A stretch of DNA of 64,000 nucleotides, from the NCBI GenBank assembly GCA_963681505.1, contig OY811977.1, positions 7,532,326 to 7,596,325 of the forward strand, written 5' to 3'. The stretch's first letter is position 1, and each line of letters starts with the position of its first letter. Below the pieces are notes generated by a model that saw nothing but the letters and a program-made list of their open reading frames with translations, did not search any database and was not told where the DNA came from. The position numbers and the translations under genes are program-made. Positions 55,816 to 64,000 of the stretch are shown here, piece by piece. Origin of the DNA: Eunapius fragilis. Lineage: Eukaryota; Porifera; Demospongiae; Spongillida; Spongillidae.

Positions 55816-56040
55816 CCTGAGCTGTGGAGGTAAGAGTTTAGTTCCGTTGGTATTTTAATCTGCGCCGGCTTCTTTACCCTAAGCATCACATCAACCTTCT
55901 CTCTCATCAAAGCTATCAAGGGACTGACAATGTAACTACGATGTATACTTTCTGTTACTACAGGGCCGGAGTCTATCCAGCAGCATAAGAACTTTCCGCT
56001 ACCCGTGACTCCGTGAGCGGCTAGGGAAGCAAAAAAAAAC
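55816..56040 (-). pseudogene. Possible RecQ-like helicase fragment
   Basis: The minus strand reads SLAAHGVTGSGKFLCCW (Walker A-like, TGSGK) and about 25 residues later YIVSPLIALMREKVDVML, which resembles motif Ia of RecQ-family helicases (SPLxALMxDQ). The spacing is right for a helicase N-terminal exon. The flanks run into MITE sequence, so it is probably a decayed fragment. Confidence 0.4.
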
Positions 56041-56048
56041 ATCGGGTC

Positions 56049-56091
56049 GCAGAGGCGGATCCAGGTTTTAGGGGGGGGGGGGGGGGGGGGG
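56049..56091 (+). repeat. Poly-G MITE terminus with G21
   Basis: GCAGAGGCGGATCCAGG followed by TTTTA and G21 matches the left end of the MITE at 31312. The other end was not located. Confidence 0.6.
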
Positions 56092-56228
56092 TGCATGGAT
56101 GGGGGTGGGTGCACCGCTCCTAGGGGGTATGGAGCTACGTCCCATAAGCTTTGCAACTTTATTATATTCCAATCATGAAACGCGTTAGAAAAAGCTGTTT
56201 TCACCGGTTGGGTTTGCGCTGTTACAAT

Positions 56229-56950
56229 CAGGGGCGGCGGAAGGGGGAGGGGGGGGGGGGGTAGCGATCGATCGGACGATGATATGCTGCCGTATATAAG
56301 TACATGTACTCCATTAATATGTCTAATGTACCTGGTATCCTCCCGGGGGTACATTTGTCTACCGCTGTGTACAGTTATTCTCGTTCTGACAGTTTAACAT
56401 CCCTTTTACATTTGACAATGCATGCTAGTCGTTTAGAGCTTGGCCCGAATTCCCAGGCTCTAATTCTTTTTCTCTGGTCCCAAGCAGACCCAAGCCAGAG
56501 CGTCAAAGTGAAGCTATTCGATCGCGGTACGCATAGTTAGTACAGAAGATTCCATAGAAACCCGGCACGCATATCGCAATCTAATAGTTTCACTTTGAAA
56601 CCTTGGCTTGGGACCAAAGAAAAAGAATTATACCTTGGCAATTTCGGGCCAAGCTCTAAAGGACCTGTACAACGAGCATGCACTGTCAAATGTTAAACTG
56701 GCTGAACGTGGATAATTTTATTTTCTAAGCACCGCGGTAGGCAAATGTACCCCCGAGAGGAGGTCCCGGTACATTAGACACTAACGCCACTGATGTTGCC
56801 GTTGAATTCTCCACTACTGACGACGAACGCATCAGATACTTTGGTACTGTAGTTTTACTGGTGCTTTGAAACGAAATTCATGTGGTCATGAAATAATTAT
56901 CGTTTGTTCAGTTTAGCCCCCCCAAATATTATAAGCTTCTGCCGCCCCTG
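56229..56950 (+). mobile_element. hAT-like relic containing a fold-back element
   Basis: Ends CAGGGGCGGCGGAAG and CTTCTGCCGCCCCTG are near-perfect inverted copies and match the termini at 3542-6361. Near the right end TDVAVEFSTTDDERIRYFG matches the C terminus of that element's transposase (NDERMRYFG). A fold-back of about 480 bp (arms about 56313-56520 and 56585-56797, outer ends TCTAATGTACC and GGTACATTAGA) occupies the interior. Confidence 0.75.
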
Positions 56951-58555
56951 ATATTGCTACCCCCACCCCGGCACCCCCTTACAGCATTCCTGCTGGTGAA
57001 GAAAATAGGAGGTTGCGGGCCTGCATTCAATCCATGCACTGATTCTGATTCCGGACACTCTGAGACATTCTCTTCGAATCTTGCCGCCATTGCGTATGAT
57101 TATTAAACTATTAGCGATATTAACTTTATATGATCGAGCCCGGGATATAGTACAGTAGCAGAGTTCATGTGTACAAGTACGTGTATATGCAGCGCAAGCG
57201 TGCAAATATTATTATAAAAAGCGGCCCGCGAAGTTATATATGGGGGGGGGGGGGGGGGTGGTGCACGTGCCCGAGTGCCCCCCCCCCCCCCCCCCCCCGC
57301 CCCCGCCCCCCCCGGATTCGCCGCTGCGGGCCTATCGAAGTTGAAAAGAGGCTTGAGACCGCTGTTATCTCGTCCCCAGCCTAATTTTGCGAATCGAATG
57401 TGTATACAGGGACTTCATCCGCAGCTGCGTAAGTCTGGTCTGGGAACGACACTAGCGCGTGGTAAACAAAATGCGTGAATATCTGTACCTTTTTTTACGT
57501 ATCAATAGGAATCTCGGCCCAATTGTAGAAGGACTTGTACTTTGTCAGTTGATGAATGTAAATATGTCCATTCAATGCGGCAAGAACTTTGCTATGACCC
57601 GAATCCATATTTATCCCGTGATGACAGTGCTCAGGACACGAGAGAAATCATGTAGTATAGAATTCTTGACATTAAATAACGAACGTAGAGCAAGAGAAAA
57701 TTAATCTGTTACGAAACAACCTACTTCCCTGCGGACAGTCTATGCAAACTAGTAATTAAAAACACTGCTGGATAGAGAATTTAGATTACAATTATATTAA
57801 TCATAGACGTTTTATAATCCTGCATGGAATCGAAAGTCACTTTTCGTCAAGTATATCTCCGTGTACGGGAAAGAAGCGAAAATGAGCAACCACATCAAAG
57901 AGTAAAAACACATAACTGCATGGAATTTGCTTTTAAAATGAAAGTTCTACATAAGCTACGCAGGAAACGTATGTATGGAGCCTAGCTGTGAAGCTAGGAT
58001 GGCTGTAGAAGCATAAAAAGCTACTGAAACAAATTAAGCCTCATAGCGTTCGATTGCGGAATGAGCGCGTCAACTTTAAAGGGGCTTGTTTCTGAAAATA
58101 AATAATGTTATTGTGACGTTTGCGAGGGAAATTTATTGTCCTCAAATTTTGTTTTTAAAACATACAAACTATTGTATAAATGCTAGTGCAGAGCAGACTC
58201 TATAACAAAAACTCACTGACGTTAATGGGGCGGAGGCGGGGGGGGGGGGGGGGGAGAGGCTCAGGAGGTAAAAATGTTAACGTCACGTGCAATGAGGCTA
58301 ATTTTTTTCAACAACAAGCTAACCAGTGCGGTGAAATAGAGATAGATGAGACAAAAAAACGAGCGTCGAGGGCAGGCTAATTATTGCATTTATGAAGTGG
58401 GAATTATTAATCGCTCCAATATTAAAGTTTATTGAACTGTAGCATGATTTATTTTGATGTAATGCATGTATAAATATCATTCTGTATACTTTGCCAAAAA
58501 TAATAAAATTTGTAATTATTTTTTTACTAATAACGTCACAGTAACGTCGCCTCTC
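56951..58555. other. Intergenic, homopolymer-rich, no gene seen
   Basis: G and C runs lie at about 57241-57258, 57279-57312 and 58229-58253, the first two flanking GTGCACGTGCCCGAGTG. The adjacent GGATTCGCCGCTGCG resembles a MITE terminus. No coding sequence is supported. Confidence 0.45.
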
Positions 58556-58863
58556 TGCCCAGCCATACTGAGGGATTCATGTCGAATGTCTGGTGCAGCT
58601 TCTACAGCAGCGGAGACCCGTAAACTACTCAGCAACGGCCCCAAATGTCAGGAATTGGGGTGGACTTGCATTCCCTTAGCGGTGGAGACCTTCTGCAACT
58701 GGGGTAAGGAGGCTCACCTCACTTTCTCTAGGTTGGCATCCCACCTTGCAATCAGCATGTCCTCTCCCAAACCTTCCATCTTGGCAGACATTTACGGCAG
58801 GTTGAATATCACCTTGGCTAGATCCATTGCCAGAGCCATCCTGGTAAGGGAGCACCAGATCTA
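58556..58863 (+). pseudogene. RLE-type family 2 retroelement 3' fragment
   Basis: An open plus-strand frame encodes SPLCPAILRDSCRMSGAAST, CQELGWTCIPLAVETFCNWG and SIARAILVREHQI to a stop. It is the 5'-truncated C-terminal end of the polyprotein and closely matches the minus-strand copy at 59390. Confidence 0.8.
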
Positions 58864-59004
58864 GTGACTTGATGTTGTTTGTGTGTGTCATTGCAGTAAT
58901 GTTGCAAATTCAATAAAAATAATTAATCCTTTACACATTGTAGAAGCGGGCATATCACCTGGGGCAGCAGCAAAGGCAACAGAAAACGCAAACATAGGAA
59001 CAAT

Positions 59005-59268
59005 GACGTGAAGTGTGCAGAGTTTGGTTGGCACTGCATTCCAATGGTAGTGGAGTCTTATGGTTGTTGGGGCACAGAGGTGAGGCAGGCTTTGTCGCAG
59101 TTGGCCTCACGACTGGCTATTCGAACCAATACTTACAAATCTCAAATGCTGAACAGCCTATATGGTCGTCTTAACCTCGCTTTGATTAGGTGCAATGCTA
59201 GAGCCATACTTAGCAGGTCTCACTTTGCTTCTTGTGAGCAAGTTGTTCCGGACGATGTTTTTGTCTAG
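59005..59268 (+). pseudogene. RLE-type family 2 retroelement 3' fragment, second subfamily
   Basis: The frame reads CAEFGWHCIPMVVESYGCWG, SQLASRLAIRTNTYKS and NARAILSRSHF before a stop. It is the same domain as the neighbours but clearly diverged from them, so a different subfamily. Confidence 0.75.
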
Positions 59269-59389
59269 TAACTTTAAGGTCTTTGATTTATTGTGAGATA
59301 TGCATTCTAATGCAAATTATCAATTTAAAAAAAAAAAAGACATATTAGATAATCATACACCCACAAATAAAGTCAAGTCACAAGGGCTG

Positions 59390-60260
59390 GAACTCCCTTG
59401 CCAAGATGGCTCTGGCAATGGACCTGACCAAGGTGATGTTCATCCTACTGTACATGTCCACCAAGATGGAAGGTTTGGGAGAGGACAAGCTGATGGCAAG
59501 GTGGGATGCAAACCTAGAGAATATGAGATGAGCCTCCTTACCCCAGTTGCAGAACGTCTCGACAGCTAAGGGAATGCACTCCCACCCCAATTCCTGACAT
59601 TTGGGACCATTGGTGAGAAGCTTGCGGGTCTCCTCTGCTGTAGAGGCTGCACCAGATGATCTGCATGACTCCCTTAGTATGGCTGGGCAAAGAGGAGATG
59701 TTACATTGACATCAAAAGCTGCAGGCTTGCCCCTGTCCCACCCAGCAATGAGCACATCTGCAGGTCTGGTGTGGCTGTGATCTCTTGTAAGACCATGACC
59801 CTTCTCCACACTCACACTCAGATGAGCTTGCCGACAGCAGTCCACAAAGACATCACGCAAGTGATTGTGCCGTACCACCACATCTCCCCCATGCCTGCAG
59901 GTTACAGCATGGTGACCCAAGGGATCTAGAGCGACATCCTGGCAAAAGGGGCACACAGTCCTACTAACACCCACACCTAGCCACCACCTCACTGCAGTCT
60001 GGAACTCATTAGACTCCATATGTAGGCCTAAGCCATGGAAGGGACCACTGACACCCATGAAGATGAATGAGGGGCTGAAACAGACAGGAGTCTGGCTTTG
60101 TCGGCTGGGCAGGATGCTCCCAACAAAGATTTGAATTGATCCTCACCAATCTTGCTGGACAGCTCTCGCTGAGTGGTGGGAGAAGCGAGGGCAGACTCAG
60201 CCGTGATTGCATGATGTGAGGAGACCTTGGAGTTATAGGCTATGACTGCCTGCTGAAGAT
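59390..60260 (-). pseudogene. RLE-type family 2 retroelement, longest C-terminal copy
   Basis: The minus strand begins near SSHHAITAESALASPTTQRE. It continues through ARLLSVSAPHSSSW and, after a frame break near 60045, the zinc motif CPFCQDVALDPLGHHAVTC. RPADVLIAGWDRGKPAAF with DVNVTSPL forms the endonuclease core, and ARAILAREFQPL ends at a stop. About 226 codons are open. The reverse-transcriptase domain is missing by 5' truncation. This copy served to identify the other five fragments in the window. Confidence 0.82.
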
Positions 60261-61070
60261 GGCGATTGTTGGATTGGCCCAGGCCTGATAAGGATTAATA
60301 TGATTAATTATTGCATTTATGAAGGGATTTAATGTTGCGGCACTGGGAGTAAATTCATTGCTAAACGTGAATGTTGGTTGAAAATTGTAATGTATACTTC
60401 TATGGTAATGCGTATGTTCTCCTTTTTGATATCGCTCGATTGTCAATAAGAGCGAAGTGACCCGATTCTTAAATATCCCGCTAGACGTGAGTGACGTATT
60501 TATAATGACATTCATGATACTGCTATATGGAACCTACTCGCGTAGGTTCCGATCCAGGATTAAATGAAAGGGAGGGGAGGGAGGGGGGGAGGGGGGGGAG
60601 GGGGGGGAGGGGGAGATTGGACGGGCGGGGTCACCAAAGGGGAAGGGTGCTGGAGGGGGAAAGTTTATGGAGATAACGATGCATGCGTGAGAAATGCACT
60701 TTTCGCTGCCATTCCCGACTTTTGCGTACGTATATCTTTGGTTAATTCATCACTCCGCGTGTCATGTAATAGACCAAAAGGGGATTGCAAACCCCCCCCC
60801 CCCCCCCCCCCCCCCCCCCAACTCCATGAACCGTCAGTGGCCACTGGCTAGGCCAATTTGACCAATAACGGATGAACTTATTTAGTCACGCGAGTGCTCA
60901 CAGGCGCTCTGTAACTATGGAGACTATTACTATTTAATTACAGCTGCAATAGCCGCTAATTTGCACTTGGAATGCATTCCGTTGCCACGTGTGGCTAGGT
61001 AAGTGCACATGCGCTGTTACGCTGGGAAGAAAAAACGCAAAGAGGGATCGAAAACGCAGCGACTGGCTTC
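60261..61070. other. Spacer and upstream region of the 544-residue ORF
   Basis: A GGGAGGGG-rich block (60565-60615) and a C28 run (60792-60819) bracket a low-complexity element. The 200 bp before the ATG at 61071 are moderately GC-rich without a TATA box. Confidence 0.45.
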
Positions 61071-62705
61071 ATGGATTCGACGGACATAATGCGTTGGATC
61101 ACCGTGTACGGCCTGGGTCTCGACAAGTGCGAACAGTTTGAACCGTTCGGTGTGGCTTCCCTCTCTCCGCAAGAAGCCGACACCTGCGCTTCGCTCGAGG
61201 GTTTGGACATGACGGGAGAGAAGATGTGGCTGTCCAAGGTCAGCTCAACTACCTTGCATCAAGACTTCAACGCCGCTGCGTGCGAAGAAATTCAAATCCA
61301 GCGTGCGGTGGAAGATGACGCACAGCTGCCCGCTGAAATTCAGTTCCCGCCGCTGCCGCTCCCTCCTCGACTCCGCCCGCTTTCCTGCCAGAGCCTAGGC
61401 CAGCCCCTAGCCAGGGTTCCTTCCCCGCCGCCCATGCAATTCATGTTTGTGTCCTCAAGCAGTCACAGCAGGGAGAAGAACGGCAACGCCAATAGTGACC
61501 TCTGCACCCCGTGCGAGCGCCCTCAGTATCGCCTGCACCACAACGGTCCACTGGTACAACAGCCCGCCAACACCGCGGCTCTTGCGTGCGTTCTGCTCAA
61601 TCAGGCTGGGAGTTACGCGGCGGCTTCTATGACCAGGCGCAAGAAAACCAAGAGAGATAGACGGGGAGATCAGTGCTCACGTGCCGCAACAGCTAAGCGA
61701 AGTAAGAAAAGGTATTCAGATGGTACTACACCCGACAAACTCGCGATATCCAAAGACATAAATTTTACTTACGACACGCCGAAAAGGATTAAATCGAACG
61801 AACGTCAACAACAACCTCCACAGAGCCATCTCGTCCATTCCCCCAACGGCTGCCTCTCACCTGAGAACGGTATCGCCGCTCTAATTGGGAACATGGCCAA
61901 GCCCTCAAGGGGTCACCTCCCTCCACCACCTCCCCTTATACACACCTCTCTATCACATCTTTTCTCTACCCACGAATGCAACAGGCAATCCCTGGCCTCG
62001 CCTCCTTTAAGGTCCACCCCTCCATTGCTGCTGGAGGAATGTGATCAGTCTTCCAATGTCGCCGTCATCAGTTGCGAAGCAAACGTGGAACCATCGTCCA
62101 CAGTGTCACACAGCCTCGAGTCCCACAATGAATCAGACTCCTCACTTGCCCTCCCCAGTGAAGCAGAGAAGAGCATCCCCATCCCACCAGACGACGATCA
62201 AGGCACTCCGTCTGACAGCCCTAATCCCCCATATGACGGAGGAGTTGATTCTAAAGGCCAGGTGCCCTACCAGGATCACTCCATCACTGCCGTGAACGGG
62301 GAGGACCAAACTGAAAGCTGCTCCTATGATGACTCTATTGTTTCCGTGCCCTTTAAAGATTCGCCTTGCGATAGCGGTATTGCTGACTGCTCGTGCCTGA
62401 CCACTGTAGGCGCAGATAGCGAATGGGATCAAACCGCACCCCCAGACAGCGTATCAGCAGCAGTGACCCTAGATTGCAGCACTGATGAGGAAGAGGATGA
62501 AGGCTGCACACCTTGTGGTGGGGTGGTTGATACAGGCACCCAATGCTGGGGCGTATGCAATCCATTGTGGGGAGTTGTTGACCTATCTGGGAGCAACCAT
62601 GACATCTACCATGAGAAAGAAAATGGTGGGTCTTTGTCTTCTGTTTTGGAGCACACAAGAAAGATTATCGACTTTGACTGTGAAGTGACGTGGTTTGTTA
62701 CCTAG
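61071..62705 (+). CDS. Single-exon orphan, probable nuclear protein, 544 aa
   Basis: The frame opens MDSTDIMRWITVYGLGLDKC and is uninterrupted for 544 codons, with GC-rich codon use unlike the surrounding transposons. The first 65 residues are the only compact part (W-x4-GL-x2-C-x2-F, then LEGLDMTGEKMWLSK). They look faintly like a small helical SAM-type domain, which is a guess. Proline-rich segments follow near residues 90-125 and 285-320. A basic cluster (RRKKTKRDRRG and AKRSKKR) at about 188-215 is a likely bipartite nuclear signal. The C-terminal half is acidic Ser/Asp/Pro-rich, with CWGVCNPLWGVVDLSG near the end. A GTGGGT at about 62626 could act as a donor. I do not recognise the family. 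Confidence 0.7.
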   Translation: MDSTDIMRWITVYGLGLDKCEQFEPFGVASLSPQEADTCASLEGLDMTGEKMWLSKVSSTTLHQDFNAAACEEIQIQRAVEDDAQLPAEIQFPPLPLPPRLRPLSCQSLGQPLARVPSPPPMQFMFVSSSSHSREKNGNANSDLCTPCERPQYRLHHNGPLVQQPANTAALACVLLNQAGSYAAASMTRRKKTKRDRRGDQCSRAATAKRSKKRYSDGTTPDKLAISKDINFTYDTPKRIKSNERQQQPPQSHLVHSPNGCLSPENGIAALIGNMAKPSRGHLPPPPPLIHTSLSHLFSTHECNRQSLASPPLRSTPPLLLEECDQSSNVAVISCEANVEPSSTVSHSLESHNESDSSLALPSEAEKSIPIPPDDDQGTPSDSPNPPYDGGVDSKGQVPYQDHSITAVNGEDQTESCSYDDSIVSVPFKDSPCDSGIADCSCLTTVGADSEWDQTAPPDSVSAAVTLDCSTDEEEDEGCTPCGGVVDTGTQCWGVCNPLWGVVDLSGSNHDIYHEKENGGSLSSVLEHTRKIIDFDCEVTWFVT

Positions 62706-63368
62706 TTAGTGCACATCGCTACCCCACAACCATAGACTTAAACATTTTTGTTGCATCATTCAGGATCTTCATTGGATCAGTCTCACCTGCTGTTCCGTAC
62801 ATATCAGTTAGGTTCATCCGTACACGTAATAGTTTCATATCATTCAGGCAATGTGTATTTAACCCACCTTCATTTATTCATCATTACATCATCACAATTT
62901 GGATGTTTTCAACCTTTAATAACGTTACTTACTTTCATTAAACACTACCTCCTTTCATATTTTAAACATTGATCTGTCTTGCATGCCACAATGGGTTTAA
63001 TTAGAATATACCTCTACACGTCTCCGGTTATGGATACCACAAGGTACCGCTTATAAGCCTCCCCAGCCAAAAAGGAAAAATAAAAATAAAAAAAGGCTCG
63101 TGCTCAGTATACGTCGTATCTTCGTTATCGCGAACGGCACTTACGCGTCCATTATGTACGAGCACCATTTTGTTAATTTCCTGGAGGGATTCGCGGTTAC
63201 AGAACGTGCGCACATATCTTTTTTTTTTTTCTTCGTTGGGAGTACCATTGCCCATCTGCAAAGAAGTTACCAACCACATATACACGTACGTATGTATGAC
63301 AAAGGAAAGCATGTATATGTACACGTGCACTGTACAAATTGACAAGATAAACTAGGACAACCAATCAA
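62706..63368. other. Intergenic / presumptive 3' flanks
   Basis: This gap separates the converging ends of the plus-strand orphan and the minus-strand Lys/His-rich gene. It contains AT-rich sequence and T10 near 63219. No ORF is supported. Confidence 0.45.
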
Positions 63369-63761
63369 TCAAGAACTGTAGGAACTGTTTGACTTTTTCT
63401 TCTGCATGGATTGGATGGCCTTGTTGCGTAACTCCTTTTCCTTGCTGTCGTCAACCTTCACTGCACCAACACCCTCCTCCTCCTCACTAACACTTGACTC
63501 ACTGCCAGAAGACTATCAAATATACAATTAGCATTCCTCCTGCCTTTGTGATCCCCCACACACACACGGTATTCCATAATCAGATACCCCCCATCACGTG
63601 CCTTAATAATCTCCCACACACAACAATCGTCACTTCACCATATTGCTCAGATTGCACACACACACACACCCTACCTCAACTTTCTTCTGCCTTTTGTGAT
63701 GCTTCTTGTGGTGCCTCTTGCCATGCTTACGTCTGTGGTGGTGTTTTCTCTTCTTCTTGGA
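63369..63761 (-). CDS. C-terminal exons of a Lys/His-rich nuclear-type protein (partial)
   Basis: Two minus-strand exons join in phase 0. Exon 63675-63761 encodes SKKKRKHHHRRKHGKRHHKK and a basic end. Exon 63369-63512 encodes SSGSESSVSEEEEGVGAVKV, DDSKEKELRNKAIQSMQKKK and a stop. Acceptors CATAG and GATAG and a GTAGGG donor bound them. Basic K/H/R tracts followed by Ser/Glu sequence are common in RNA-processing and nuclear-speckle proteins; no specific family can be named. Earlier exons would lie right of 63770, probably beyond the window. Confidence 0.6.
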
Positions 63762-64000
63762 CTATGACAAGATGTCAAAAAGGTCTGTACCATCAAGCCT
63801 CTCTTACAACATCATATGCATCCTTAGCACAGAATAAGATCATCTTGTTAGACAAGAGAGCATCATTATACAGCCATCTCCCCCCATCACACCTTCACTG
63901 TCCCACCCTCCCATAACAGAATATTGTAGCTTCCTCCTTCTGTTTAATAAGTATGTTCCCTAGTATGCCTACCCATAGTATACCCACCAGTATGCCCTCA

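Overview
This is a eukaryotic, intron-bearing, AT-rich window dominated by transposable elements. The gene content is metazoan: a mitochondrial folate enzyme, a GPR157-type receptor and a MATH/SPOP relic. The transposon types are Ginger-like integrases with Ulp1 protease, DUF4371 hAT-like elements, RLE-type non-LTR elements and tandem RAEPEKKRAS proteins. Introns are short. Together these point to an early-branching animal, most likely a sponge. That placement is inference from family knowledge and was not tested.

Host genes. A MTHFD2-like gene (six exons, minus strand, 3' end beyond the left edge) lies at 31-2508. A three-exon GPR157-like receptor lies at 13279-14896 (minus). A second, unclassified 7TM receptor lies at 44725-46057 (minus). 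A single-exon 544-residue nuclear-type orphan lies at 61071-62705 (plus). The last two exons of a Lys/His-rich protein lie at 63369-63761 (minus). A proline-rich exon (48856-53712, plus) is split by an LTR retrotransposon. A MATH-domain relic lies at 11218-11345.

Mobile DNA. A degenerate DUF4371 hAT-like element fills 3542-6361, and several poly-G MITEs share its termini and 5-bp target duplications. A complete Ty3/gypsy element with very short LTRs and one open gag-pol ORF lies at 15808-19999. A second, frameshifted Ty3/gypsy element lies at 48948-53451. The main structure is a nest at 25.4-38.9 kb. A 5'-truncated RLE-type LINE was split by an 11.6-kb Ginger-like DNA transposon (25858-37489). 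That element carries an intron-rich integrase, a Ulp1 protease, a PHD-like mini-ORF and an opposite-strand companion relic. It was then invaded by a second LINE copy, which was in turn hit by a poly-G MITE. A smaller Ginger-like element with perfect 10-bp termini and a CCGG duplication sits at 42395-44582.

Other repeats include a palindromic MITE family (four copies), a tail-to-tail inverted pair of retroelement 3' ends at 24.0-24.6 kb, a dispersed repeat built from three GC-rich hairpins (three copies), a GCGTCA-hexamer fold-back, a 71-bp triplicate, and numerous dG/dC homopolymers of 17-29 bases. Exon boundaries were set by eye from frame continuity and GT/AG sites; all family assignments are from recognised motifs, not database searches.
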